A stretch of 64,000 bases of DNA from Dermatophagoides farinae (lineage: Eukaryota > Arthropoda > Arachnida > Sarcoptiformes > Pyroglyphidae): positions 7,440,001 through 7,504,000 of the forward strand of contig NC_134678.1 of assembly GCF_024713945.1 (NCBI RefSeq), given 5' to 3'. Below are positions 26,818 to 40,053 of this stretch, piece after piece. A program made the position numbers and the translations under genes. The notes below the pieces were generated by a model that saw nothing but the letters and a program-made list of their open reading frames with translations, was not told the origin of the DNA and ran no database searches. Every line of letters starts with the position of its first letter. The first letter of the stretch is position 1.

Positions 26818-28248
26818 TCAATAAGATTTTTCATGATCACAATCATCATCATCATCGATAAATGTTTCAGCCATTAAAACATGTGAAATATTCCAATCAT
26901 TTTCGGTGATTTTTCGCCATATTTTTGGCATATTTTTCTGATGTATTTCAAACACATTATCGTTATTGAAATGATCCAAATTTTGTAGTATAAATAACAA
27001 ACATAAAGATTCGATTATAATTTCGGTGGCAAAAGATTTCGTATGGATATAATAATTGTCATGATTCGATTGATAATTGATTATGAATTGATCATTAATA
27101 GGATCTTTGATCATTGATTGCATTTCATCTGTTGATGATGGTAGTTTTCCAGAAATGAAATGAACATTTTCAAATATTTGATCATGTTTTGTTTGAAGAA
27201 AAAACCAAACATTTTCTTCGTGATTTATAGAATCGATAGAAAGATTGTTTTTTATGGAAGAAGATTTGAAATGAAAATTTTCCAAAAATATGGCCAAACG
27301 TTTTTTGTTAAACACTTCAATACATACAGAACGTACAGCACAATAATTTGAATAAATATGTCCAGTTGTAAATACTGTAAACATTGTCCATATTAATCTA
27401 ATAATAAATACAAAGAAAAATTGCGATTATCGATTATTATTTTAAATTCAAAAATCACAAACACATACACTGGTTGATCAGAGACGAATGGCATGAATAT
27501 CAATGAAAAAATCAATGCAAATAGATTGACAATTCTTTCTTGGCTTTGATCTTTAGCTGAAACATCAGCCATATTATTACATTTAGCTTGCTATAAACAA
27601 ACAAAAAAATCAGGTGATTGGTGATTTTTGTTTTGAAATTTTTTTTTTCCAAACTTACATGTTGTGTTAAAGCTGCACGTGTTGCACCGCCAGCAATTCC
27701 AACCAATGATCGTAATATTCCTGAACAACATTGAATTGTGGTGAAATAAAAACCGATAAATATTGGACTAAGCAAATCAATCAGAATGGCCATATCATTG
27801 ATTAGATCGGCAAATAAACGCCAACGTTTACAATCGGAATCCATTCGTGTACATTGTATAGTAGCGAATAGTAATGATCCAATGATTGATGTACCATCTA
27901 AAAATTTGAATTTCAATTGAAATAAAAATAAAAAAAAAAATTTTTTTTCTTCTGAAAACAAACCTTTAAGAATCCAGGTTATTGTTGCAGCCAAAACAGT
28001 GGCTGATGCATCACCAACACCAACACCTTTGAATATGGCTTGTGTGGCCAGATTATTCATTATACTTGAACAGAATGCCTGGACACTATCCCAGAATTGA
28101 TATTCCAGATAATCATTGCTAACCGATCGTGGATAACCATTCGGTAGGAATGCTTTCTATAGAGAATCAAAGAAAAAAACTTTTAACTACAAATTGACAT
28201 GAATTTCCAAATCCAAAATCAAACCTTTAGGATTTTTTTCAATTTCAT
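26818..28248 (-). CDS. RUSF1: RUS1 family (DUF647) membrane protein
   Basis: Exons 28248-28225, 28156-27964, 27897-27659, 27590-27469 and 27397-26818, phases consistent, about 385 residues. The family signature is well kept: KAFLPNGYPRSVSNDYLEYQ, FWDSVQAFC, ATQAIFKGVGVGDASATV, WILKDGTSIIG, the CKRWRLFADLINDMAILI segment, GGATRAALTQHQAKCNNMAD and VSAKDQSQE. Several hydrophobic stretches follow. The plant members (root UVB sensitive) are implicated in vitamin B6-related signalling; the animal function is unclear. The start is a short exon MKLKKILK spliced to KAFLPNG. It lacks the roughly 80-residue N-terminal extension of the human protein. The last 130 residues are divergent. Confidence 0.9.
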
Positions 28249-28369
28249 AATATATAATCACGATTTGTTTGATTTGAAAAAACAAAATTTTTTTATTTTT
28301 TTAATTTTTGAGTTATGTTCGAAAAAAAATGAAAATAAATACACCGTTCATAAACAATGTAGTCCGTTA

Positions 28370-29055
28370 TTATCCGTTCGATTTTTCATTGATCTGGTCG
28401 AATGTTTCATTTTCATTATCGTTATCATAAAAATAATAATTTGGTATTAAAAATGGTTTCTTGGTCGTCGTTGTCGTCGTCGAAGTCGTTGTTGTGATTA
28501 TGCTCGATTTTTGATCTTCACAATTTATTGTATTATTTTCCCAATTGGATGGCCACCACCACCACCACCATGAATCATCAGGTATCAAATCATTATCATG
28601 ATGATCATGATGATGATGATGATGATGATGATTTGGATAGAATATAAAATTCTGAAAATTTAACCAAAATTTTGTCATATCTTCTGGATTTTTTACCACT
28701 GGTTTCGATGTTGTCGTCGTCGATGATGACGATAATCCATCGGCCATAAATTGATGAAATTTTACATGAAAACGATACAGATCTTTTAATGTATAAATAG
28801 CCCCCGTATGGTTATTATTATTCTGGCGATAAAGTTTGTGAAGATTTCCAATACCGCCAAGAAAATGGACAATAGAATTTCCATTCTAATTCAAAAAAGA
28901 GACGAGAGAAAAAAAACCAGGTATTTAAAATTTATTTTTTTAAGAAAAATTAATGAAAAAATTTTATTCTATCAAACCGTTAGTGTTAGTATTGATGATA
29001 AAATGAACATTATCATCATCATTATCAAGATAATGGATATTTTCATCTTCATCAT
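28370..29055 (-). CDS. Small secreted protein with poly-His and poly-Trp runs
   Basis: Exons 29055-28978 and 28885-28370 join at phase 0 and give about 197 residues. The first exon is an almost pure signal peptide (MMKMKISIILIMMMIMFILS, then SILTLT), and exon 2 opens with NGNSIVHFLGGIGNLHKLYR. A central block (AIYTLKDLYRFHVKFHQFM, TKFWLNFQNFIFYP) looks folded. It is followed by eight His, DHHDND, a run of six Trp, a single Cys, and a poly-Thr linker. Sequons NNTI and NETF suggest N-glycosylation. The His and Trp runs come from CAT and TGG repeats. No known family. Its stop lies 121 bp upstream of the RUS1 start on the same strand. The leader-exon junction is my inference from the splice sites. 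Confidence 0.62.
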
Positions 29056-29267
29056 AATCCAATGTTGATGATGATGAATCGAATTCCAAACACCATATAT
29101 ATTTATATATGTGCTAACGGTATTTATTTTCATCATTTTTTTTCGCCTGGTCATTCTTAATAGGAAATGGTCATATATTAATTTTTTCTTCATTAATGAA
29201 AAAGAGAAAAATCCAAAAAATCCATCCGGAAGATGATTATTTTATTTTTATTTTTGACCATTGCCTG

Positions 29268-29300
<33 letters not shown>

Positions 29301-32300
29301 ATGGTGAGTGTTGTACAATTTTTTAATTAATTTTTCTTTTCATCCAAAAATTTCCTCATTTTTTTATTATTATTAATATTTCAAATGATAATCATCAGTT
29401 CCATCATCATCATCATTAATCAATCGATAATATATGCTGTATCATTCAAAAAAAATTATCAAATTCATTCAAAAAACCATGCAACAGATATATTATTGAA
29501 CCATATTCTCCTGGTATGTTCATTTTTCTTTTTTGCTTTGGAATAATTCCGAAATGGAATATTCTCTTTGTATTGATCAATGGTTTTTTTATGGAAAACT
29601 TAATGTTCGTATGTTGGGCAATGATGATTTTTATTCACAGTGATAATAATAAATCACATGAATCATTGTCGATAAATGTCAAATGCACATTTTTTTTGTA
29701 CATTTTTTACAACATATATTCAATTCGATTCTTTACCTAAACAAAAAAACGAAAACAAAAAAAAACAATCCAACTCGATCAAAATTAATCAATCGATCTA
29801 TCAATCAGTATTGTTTAATTCTCATTTCATCAATAACATTCTCACGACTGGCAAAAGACAAAGATGGATCGAATACATGAATGGTTTCTCTATATATTGA
29901 TTTGATTTGGATCGAAATTCGAATCAAATCAAAATGGAATGATTTTTTTTTTATATCGAATTCATTCATCCATTGTCTGCGTTTGTGTATGGCCTGTAGA
30001 TTCATTCATTCAAGTTTTATGCAACAGACAGCACAGAATAAAAAAATAAAACTTCTGAAACATCTGCCCGAAACATCAGAAATATATTTTCCGTCCGTTG
30101 TTTAACAGTAGTGTTTTTTTTGTTTGTCTTCGAATCAGCACATGCACAAAACATTGAAGAATTTCATACAAATTCAACGTCTGAAAAAAAATATATATAA
30201 CGAATCAAATTAAGTCCGGGTAAGTTGGAACAACAAGAATTCATGTTAAAATTAATTTCTGTTTTTGGGTTTTTGTTTCAGTTTCAGTTTCAGTTCCATC
30301 AATTATTGGCCATTTTTTTCAACATTCGATTCTTTTAGTTTTTTTTTTGAATGACTCTATCTACCGATCGGTAAGTAGAAAGTAGAAAAAAGAAGAAGAA
30401 ATCCCAATAGCAGCAGCAACAAATATATTGAATCAACACCACCATCATTGTGTTGAAACAAGATTTTTGTACCCAAAACAAAAAACAAAACAAAAAATAT
30501 TGTGAAAATCTTTAAACAACTACTGTTATTGAATTTGATTTTTTTATGTTTATTTCTACCTCATTGTTTATGGCCACACTGCTGACATACGAATAGAACA
30601 GTGAATCCAAAAAAATCAAAAATGTAATGAAAACATTTGGCTATATTCACATCGGAATATCCTATCCTAAGTCGCAAGTATTATTATGATTCAATGGAAA
30701 AAAAATGTAATCAATCAACCAACCAACGTCAACATTGATGTTTTGGCTACACAATCACATTCCATCGTTATTATTATTATTATAAATTAATTTATGATTA
30801 TTTATTATCGTAAACAATCATGATAAAAAAAATCATCATAGTAAATATAACTGAGAAAATTTTCTATATTCATCACAACAACAACAAATAATAATAATGA
30901 GAGGCAAGATTATTAGGTCTGACGTTTACTTGCCTCTCTTTCTCTCGCTCTCTTATTATTGTATTTGTACGTGCATTTTATATGCAAAATTATTGCCATT
31001 ATCATCACCATCATCATCATCATCATCATCCTCGATAATAATTTGAATTGAAAATCTATTTGCAATATCATCGATTGATCGATTTAAGCTTCTATTATTA
31101 TCATCATCACCATTATTATTATATTCAAAAAATCATACCATGTGTCAAAAACTCTCTCTCTCTCCCTCTCTGTGTTATCAATGGAGAAGCTTCCCAAGAA
31201 GAAAAATTAACAATTTGATAGAGCTCGATTTCATCAATTGAATATTTATATATCTCTCTTGTTGTTTGTCGTCGTATTTTTTTTTATTAATAATCGTCGA
31301 ATTCCCCTAGAAAGAAAAAAAACCATATTTATGTGACCATTTTGTTCTATAGAAAAAACAAATGCTTTAAAATCAATCAAATCTATTGAAACTACGAGAT
31401 ATTGGTTGATACCGACTTGAAAAAAACGATAAAAAAAAATTTCGAATTCATCACCCTTTCCAGGTAAGTGGTTGTTGTCATTATCAAACATATTTCATTT
31501 CGTAATTTCAGCCTGTCTTATTCTTTTGATAATGAATTCTGATTTCATTTCATTTTGTTTATCCTGTCAATTATTTCCATTATCAAAGATATAGTAATTT
31601 GATTCATCGATTTGTACCGATGATGATGATGATGATAAATCATTTCGATACACTCCGGAAATGAATTTTCAATTAAAATTTTTTAATTGAAAAATTAACC
31701 ACTAAGGAGAAAAAGTGAAAAAAATGAGAATTTCATTTGAAATGATGATCAAATTGAATTTCATTATTTATTTCCAAGAAATTTGATATTCTGTATGTGT
31801 GTGTGTGTGTGTGTGTGTGTATGAAAAAAATGAAATGAAATCAATTTTAAGAATTGACAATAAGATGAATGAACAACGACAACGACAGAATTTTTATTCA
31901 ATCAATTTCAATCATTCGAAATCACACGAAGAAAATTAGAAAATTCCATAACACATCATCAATCAGTTTGTTTATTTTATAAACCAATTCCTATTTTTTT
32001 TTTTTTTTTGAATGGAATTTGATACTAAGAAAAAAAACGAAATGAAAATTTCTTGTCAGTTAGTTTATATGTTCCACATTTCTTGACATTTTGGTGTTTG
32101 AAATTTGTTTCTTTTTTTTTCTTCGAATCTAAAAAGAAATTTTTATTCGAATCGAAATGTTGTGAATATTTGATGGCAACCAAAAAAAAAAAAAAAAGAA
32201 TATTCAAAATGTCCGATTCTCATAAATGATGTAACGGATGTTTTTCTAAAAATTTCTTTTTACCGTTTTTTTCCGATATCATGATTAACGATATCGAATC

Positions 32301-34301
32301 ATCATCGATCATTTTATGAAACATATTTAGATAGATTATTCTTAGTTGCATGCTATTTTTCTAAATGTTTTCAGCATCATCATCATCATCATCATCATTT
32401 TTATTAACCCTGGACGATGATGTTAATAATTGTCAATGTTTTTGGTTTCTGTATCACAAAAAAAAAATTGTTTTTTTTCTGCTGCAACAACATTCTCTTA
32501 TCTTGAGAATATAATTTCTTTTTTTTTCTTGCTAAAAATAGCCATAATGTTTGTTTGTTTTATAATTGATTGTGATGAATGAATGAATTGGACAAATATA
32601 CAAAATTATTGTGTTTGTGCATTGTTATATCAGAGAACAGAAAAAAAAACAAACACAAACACCAAAAAAAAAAAATCATCCATCCAGATCAATTAAAAAG
32701 AAAATGAAATGTGTAAATAGTAACCGATTCATTTGGTTTTGATCTCTATGCACACATAACACACACACATTGTGTATAACATTCATGTATTGAATGAATG
32801 ATCAAAATCATTATTTGTTACTTAACCATTTGTTTGAAAGTCATATTTTAATTAATTTAAAATGAATGAATGATGAATTGTTGAATGAATGAATGAGACT
32901 TTTTTTTCAAGATTTTCAATCGGGAAATTGCCTTTTTGTTTAATAATCAAACATGTCAAATATAACCATATAATGATAATATAATCATCCATATAATAAT
33001 CATTTTAATATTTTTTTGGCAAACATCAAAATAATAATGATGCTAATTTTACCGGCAATGTATTAATATCGTCATTTTTTGAATTATTGTTGTTGTCACC
33101 GAAAGCAGAAAGTGGTGTAGTGTGTGTGGGTGGGTGGGGGAGAATATGATAAGATATGATCCTATTAATAATGTCATATGTTATAAGTGTTAATACATAA
33201 TCATCATATTTAACACTTGTACAGACGATATTCAAAAAAAAACAACATTTTACTTTTGACAACTAAATAAAACGGAAACAGCAACAACAAGATAGCATGG
33301 ATATATAGAAAAAGACCAAACTCAAAAGAAAAAACACCACTTAGATAACGAGAAAGAGAGTGAGAGAATGACTTGACAACCCAGTATGATGTTGAAGATA
33401 AACCGACGATGTGTGCGTAAACCACAAAAAGATTGAAAGAAAGAAAGAAAGAAACCCAAATACCTTCACTTTATTTTGTCTACTATGGATTTTATTTGAC
33501 CGGTTGTCATGTTATGTTTTGTGTGTGTGTTGAATGATCCAATTTTTTTTTTCATTATTGTTTCTCAGTGTCTCTTTGTTGAACAATAAATATATCCAGT
33601 CGTTTAGTGTTTTTTTTTCTCAACAAAAAAAAAAATCCGATTTATTTCGGATTTTTTCTCTTTGTTTATGATCTAAGAATATGGCCTTCGTGTGTTTATG
33701 TTTTTGTTTTTTGTTTTTGATGTGACAGAGTGCGTTTGTGTGTCTGTTGATTTTTTTTTTTGGTGCTAAATTGATGATGATGATGATGATTACAATGTAG
33801 AATCATCATTAATATCTAAAAATAAATTAAGAAAATTAATCCCAAAAAAATCATCAAACCGGCATTTAGATCAAAGTGAAAAGAAGAAGAAAGAAGAAGA
33901 AATAGCTTTGAAAACAGTCATGTAATAATAATAAGATTATAATTTATTACTATTGATGATGATGGTATTATCATCTTATCAGCAAACAAACCTAAACAAG
34001 AAAAACAAAACAAAACAAAACAAAAATTTTTTTTTCCTCAAATTTGAATCAATTTTATCTTATGACTTGATGACATTTTTTATTCATTTCATTTCATTTC
34101 ATTTTTTTTTTGCAATGTTTTGTTTGTCAACAGAATCATCATCATCATATAATTTGTAAACAAAATATTATTGATCGAAATCCATATGATTGGTCATCAT
34201 CATCACCATAATCATCATATTGATATATATCAACACAAGTTTTATAATATAAACCGACTGTCATCATCATCGTAATTATTAACATTCAGTTTTGGTCAAT
34301 T
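29056..34301. other. Gene-free, repeat-rich interval
   Basis: About 5.2 kb with dense CAT/ATG runs, poly-A/T, a GT run at 31796-31820 and simple A-rich DNA. It should contain the promoter of the secreted-protein gene (- strand) and the 5' untranslated exons of the GPCR. I find no supported coding exon apart from a speculative signal-peptide-like exon at 29233. Confidence 0.6.
31796..31820. repeat. (GT)n microsatellite
   Basis: About 12 uninterrupted GT units in intergenic DNA. Confidence 0.95.
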
Positions 34302-37300
34302 ATGGATTTCCAAATGGCTAATGGAAGCCATAATCATCATCATCATCATCCGGATGATGTACTAATGGCCACAAATAATCGAACATCATCATCATCAATT
34401 TTATATGATTTTATTTCAACAACAACAACAACAGCGACAACAACAACAATTGGAAAGAATTTCACTCAACATTTATTATTACCATCATCAACATCAACAG
34501 CCACGGCTGTATCGATTATTGATCAACAGCCATTCGATACAGAATCAACATCAACCATAATCGCCATCAATAATGATAACAATAACAATTTAATAGATGA
34601 AAATCAACTAATAAATCATATGTTAACATCACTTAAGATGGCAATTGAAAATAATTGTACCGATCTAGATCAAACATCATTATCATCATTGTTATATCAT
34701 TTAAATATGACAACAACATCCACAACCTCATCTGCTACATCAATGAATAATAATGACATTTTAGCCGAATGGTTACGTAATGAAACAATAGGATTAACAA
34801 ATGCATCCTCATCATCATCATCATCTTCATCATCACCATCATCGGAATTATTATTGAATGATTTCATCAAATTTACAGGTAAGTCATTTTTTTGTGTTTT
34901 TTTTCTGTTTTCCTGATCATTATGTAAATGGTCAATTTTATTTCATTTCATAAACAACATATCCTGTGTTTTGTGTTTCCTGAACAAAAAAAAATGGAAT
35001 AATTAACACACACACACGACAATGTATCCGGTTTGTGTTTACATATTTATTATTGACCAAGAATTCATCAATTTCAAATGTGGTAATAGTTTTTTTTCAA
35101 TTGAATTTACTACGATGATGATTTCGTAATTTCTTTAATATATTCATTTATCGCATCTATTAGATTCGATAATCGATAGATAGATAACTTGAATACAGTG
35201 GTTTGTTTTTTAGGAGAATGAAAAATTTGGGTCATTCTTTCTGTTTTGTTTGTTGCAATTTTTTTTTCGTTCTTGTTTCTTTTATTCTCCCTGTGTGTGT
35301 GTGTGTCGATCCAAAATGTAAATTTGCAAATGGATTTTCTTCTTTTTTTTATATATTTTCTGGTTCATTTCTAGAACCTCCTGCTGTGTGTATGTGTGTG
35401 TTTTGAGGCGAGGATTGGTTTTTTTTTCATTTTCAATCAAATAAAATAAACGACAAACACGACAGGTTTCCAAGAGATTCAAATTCTGGGCTAATAGAAA
35501 AAAAAATCTTGTATAATAAAGCCAAACAACGCCGACAATATCAAAAAGTTTCAATTCTACATGGATTCAAGCATTGAATAATGATGTTTTAATCAGCTAG
35601 AGAGAGAGAGAGAGAGAGAGATAGTGAGTGATATAGGAAGCTGTAGTGTTTGACAAAAAAAAATTAACATTTAACGCCCAATTCGATTAGCTAATTCGAT
35701 TATCGGAAAAAAACTGATTGATAAACAAACCCATTTAATAAACCTGATTAATTAATTCACATAATAATTGTGTAATTAACTGATTGTCACTCTTTGAGTG
35801 GTGTGCTTAACCCGTTTATTTCCGGTGAACGTTTTGTTGTTAATTTACAATAATAATAACGTTGTGTGTGTTTCACAAAAAAAAACATCATCATCTGATT
35901 GCCATAGTTTTATTTTAAACAAAATTCATTTTGAATTTTTTTTCATGTTTTTGAAATTGAAAAATTAGTCATCATCATCAGTATGAATAAATCAAACAAT
36001 GTTTATTCAAACAAACAAAAAAACAATGAGCATTTAAGGGTCTTCCCTTTTTGCCTGTCTGTTTTCACAAAACAAAACATTCATTTATCATTTATTTTGA
36101 TGAATTATAAATTTTTTAATTCAACAACTTTGCCCGTACTACTTCTTTTTGTCCCTGTGTTGTCGTTGAGTTTGAAAATGAAAAAAAAATTTGAACATAA
36201 AACGAAACGTAGAACGCTAAAAATCAGAGGTTGTCTGTAGTTTTATTTTTATTTAGCGGGGTATTACTGTACATTTTTTTTTGTTTTTTTACTTAATGAA
36301 ATGAACAAATTGAGATTGTGAAAAGAAATATTTTTTTTTCGGTAAAGTTTTCTTCTGACGACAACAATGAATAATCAATAAAATCAAATGATGATGATTG
36401 AAATGAATGAAAATTTTCATTTCTCAACATACCACCATCTTACCCAAACATTACATTGACAAATAATTACAATGATCGATTCAATTCAGATATTAAAATA
36501 TTGCTAATTACTTTTATTGTCGTCATCGTTGATCCAATAAAAAAAATAAGAGAAATTCATTTCTTCATTTTTCTTTTTGTTTATCAATTTATTGATTGAT
36601 TTGGATTTCACTTTAATTCATGACATTTTTGTTTTATTGATTTCTCTCCATTAATTTGATTTAGATTTGAATGAAAATCAATCCTCATCATCATTGGGAA
36701 CATATTGTCCATCAGCATGGGATGGTGCATCATGTTGGATGCGTACATTAGCCGGCAATGAAGCAATTATACCATGTTTTTCTCATTTTAATGGCATCAA
36801 ATATGATACAAGTCGTAAGTGAAGTTTTTTTTCCTGGATTTTTTTCTTGAATTTCTGTTTTTTTTAATGATTCAAAAGAAAATGCCACCAGAATGTGTTT
36901 ACCAAATGGTACATGGGCTGAACGTGCTGATTATGATCAATGTAAAGCATTAAATTTGGCCATACAGATACCGATTGAGGTAAATGATGATGGTTATTGA
37001 TTATTGATTAAATTTTATTTGTTTTTTTTTCTTTATTTCATTTTCAGAATCTTCATACAACCTATATTTATTATTTCGGTTATGGTCTATCATTATTAGC
37101 ACTTTCGATTGCTCTCTTTATATTTCTTTATTTCAAGTAATAACCAACATTTTTTGGAACTTATTCAATCGATAATTTTTCTGTTTTAATTTTTTTTCCA
37201 CCAGAGATTTACGTTGTGTACGTAATATAATTCATACAAATCTAATGGCCACGTATTTGTAAGTTTAATAAACAAGAGAAAAAAATTTGATTTCAAATTT

Positions 37301-39465
37301 CAATTTTTTTTTTGTTCTTTTTTGTTTCTCCTAGATTGATTGCCATCTGTTGGATAACCACTGATCGTTTGCATGCATATCCATCACCAACGTCACAAAA
37401 AGCATCGTGTATAACGGTCATTTTGTTAACATATTTAATGGGTACAAATTTTTTCTGGATGTTTGTCGAAGGTCTTTATCTTTATATATTGGTAGTGAAA
37501 ACATTTTCCATTGAATTTGTTAAAATAACCAATTATTTGATTATTGGTTGGGGTGCGCCGGCATTAATCATTATATGTTGGTTATTATCAAAATTTTATT
37601 TCTCCAATTATGATTCTGAATTGGTTCAGTAAGTATTATTGAAATTGAATTTTATTTCGTTGTTTTTGTTGTTTAATTAAAAAGTTTGTTTTTTTCCTCT
37701 TCTTTTTTCCTACATCCACCACGCACAAAAAAACAGATGTCCATATCAAGCTCAAGATGAATTTGATAACATCTATAAAGTACCGATTTTATTGGTTTTG
37801 ATTGTAAGTTTCGTTTGATCAAATGTTTGTCTAAATTTATTTTTCTGTCGATATTTAGGTGAATATATTTTTTCTTTGTAAAATAATGTGGGTATTGATC
37901 ACTAAATTACGTTCATCAAATTCAATTGAATCAAAACAACGTCGTAAAGCGGCAAAAGCATTATTAGTACTCATTCCATTATTAGGTGTTGGTTATATGT
38001 TAGTATTGGTTACACCGACACATCCTACAGCCAAATGGGTATTTCAGTATTCACAAGCCGTACTTGTATCAACACAGGTAATTGATTTAATTGATTTTTT
38101 TTCATTTATTTGAAATTTTCATTTTCACATTTTCACATAGGGATTTACGGTTGCTGTACTATATTGTTTCTGTAATGGTGAAGTAAGAAATTCATTACGA
38201 AATCATTTTCAACGTTTCCGTTTACGTCGTACATTACAATATGGAGGCGAGTATCCAGCACATAAAACAACATATTATCGTACAACTGCATATCATAATT
38301 ATCATCATCATCATCATCGTCATCATAACCATAATAATTATAATAATATTCAGAATCAGAATAGAAAATATTCAAATAATAATAATAATCGATTCAAATC
38401 ACAATCATTATACTGTTCTTCATCAAATGTTTCAGGTAACATGCAGGTGAAATCTTTATCAAAAAAAAAATGTTAAAGTTCTGAATGTTTTCCAATATAA
38501 CATATGTGTATGTGATTGGTAACCAATTCTCACTATAGACCTATTGAATTGTTATTACAAATTATAACCAAATTGATTGATAGCTTTTTTTAAAAAAATG
38601 AAACAATATTTGAATGGCCTTATCATCTCCTGATCTGCACATTCCATCCACAGTCATAAAGAAGAAGCACCCAGTAAAAAACCTTTCTAACCAAGCAAGC
38701 ATCTAATTCATACTAATAACTAATTTATCACATGGTACTGCTGCTGCTGATGATGATGATGATGATGATAGTTTACGTGCACGTTTTTTTTGTTTTGTTT
38801 TGTTTTGATTGTAAAAATTCCTTTTTTTAACCAATTAATTAACAAAAAAAAATACTTAATCTGCTTGTTTGATTTACATTACTAATTTTTTTTCCAATCT
38901 TTTTAAACTTTTTTCTTTAGGTAATAATAATCATGCAAATAACAGTAGCCGTAAAAATAATGATGATGATAATGATAATGATACTAATAATGGAATCAAT
39001 ATTTTATTAGGCCAGAAAATTCAACATACAAATCAAAATATTCGATTACGTGATTCCTGTATATCATATACAACGACAACATCATTTCTATCACCTAGTT
39101 CAACTGTTATTACTGTCGGTGGTATTGGCCATTCAAATGGTTTTGGTTCCAATGGTAATGGTGGCCATTTATCATTAGCATCAACAACATTAACCGATGT
39201 TCAAGAATCAAAAGAATGTCTAAAAATGTCTTCAATCAATAATGATGATGAAGATGATGATGATAATAATAAAGATAAAAACAATGGCGACAACAGACGA
39301 TTCGATAATCGAACAATAACAACAACAACAACAACAACAAATGATGGTTATCATCCAATACCAACCAATGATGATGATGATGATGATGATTTTATTTCCA
39401 AAATTCCAGATAAAATGAAAATTGAAATGCAACCAATTTCTGAAACAATTTCATTCACCGTTTGA
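34302..39465 (+). CDS. Class B (secretin-family) GPCR, DH44/CRF-like diuretic hormone receptor
   Basis: Exons 34302-34878, 36665-36814, 36879-36979, 37048-37136, 37205-37258, 37335-37628, 37737-37803, 37859-38077, 38141-38435 and 38921-39465; all phases fit, about 796 residues. A 190-residue Ser/Thr/Asn-rich extracellular extension with several N-glycosylation sequons precedes the hormone-binding domain. That domain has the expected six Cys and the class motifs YCPSAWDGASCW, PCFSHFNGIKYDTS and NATRMCLPNGTW. Seven membrane segments follow, including NFFWMFVEGLYLYILVVKTF and the sixth-seventh helix region ending in VAVLYCFCNGEVRNS. Residues around KYDTSQNATR resemble insect DH44 receptors best; a PDF or DH31 receptor is less likely. 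The cytoplasmic tail is long, His/Asn/Asp-rich and unusual. No signal peptide is visible, so a coding exon upstream of 34302 is possible (acceptor-like CAG at 34287-34289). Confidence 0.88.
34879..36664. other. Large first coding intron of the GPCR gene
   Basis: 1.8 kb between the disordered N-terminal exon and the hormone-binding domain. It contains an AG run at 35599-35620, GT runs and poly-A/T. No exon recognised. Confidence 0.65.
35599..35620. repeat. (AG)n microsatellite
   Basis: About 11 AG units inside the GPCR intron. Confidence 0.93.
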
Positions 39466-40053
39466 ATTGTCATCAGTCAATCAACAACACGCAAGAAACG
39501 AAAACGAAAAAAAAATTGGATTTTTTTTTTAATTGTAAAATTTATTTTTTACTTTCATTTTTTTAAATTTTGATCTCTATTTTGATTTTTTTTTTATTTT
39601 CTCTCTGTCTCTCTCTCTTTTTTTTTGTTCATTTTCACTTGATTGATCTCCTGATATAACAATGATAATAATAAAAATCAATTTTCTGTTTTGTTTTTTA
39701 CCAAAAAAAAAAAAAAAAAAAAAAAAAACAAAAAACAAAAAAAAAAACCTGCTGAAACACACGTTGTCACATTTCCCAAATGACGCCCTTTGTTATAGTC
39801 ATAGTAAATTTTGAATGGTTAACACCAGAATATAGTATGTGTCATCCGTTTTTTTTTTCGTTTTCATCACCATGGAAACTGAAAAAAACAAATCGAAATC
39901 GAAATTCATCACCAACACACACACACTGTTGTGTTGTATCAGGTTATTCCACCCTATTATGATTGACATTTGATCCATTTATATTAATAATAATTAGTGG
40001 CACTAAATTCAAATAATCAATCGATTGATTTGATTGAAAAAAAAGAAAACAGA
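39466..40053. other. GPCR 3' UTR and leader of the next gene
   Basis: Poly-T and CT-rich stretches after the GPCR stop, then a long A run (39703-39728), then about 270 bp before the RPGRIP1L-like start. An acceptor-like TAG at 39995-39997 opens the downstream frame, so an upstream untranslated or short coding exon is possible. Confidence 0.55.

Noticed and set aside
28199-28450. 83-codon + strand frame antisense to RUS1 and the secreted gene
   Set aside because: It overlaps a verified short RUS1 exon and intron on the other strand; Phe/Ile/Lys-rich as expected of AT-rich non-coding DNA.
28370-28747. Treating the His/Trp exon as the N-terminus of RUS1
   Set aside because: The frame stops before any donor that joins the RUS1 exon at 28156, while a short exon at 28248 joins it perfectly and a signal-peptide exon joins the His/Trp exon upstream.
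29516-29740. 74-codon hydrophobic + strand frame
   Set aside because: Phe/Ile-rich translation of AT-rich DNA without family resemblance; kept only as background to the speculative exon at 29233.
35203-35406. Cys-rich hydrophobic frame in the GPCR intron
   Set aside because: Made of GTGTGT and poly-T codons; it lies inside an intron with no acceptor or donor support.
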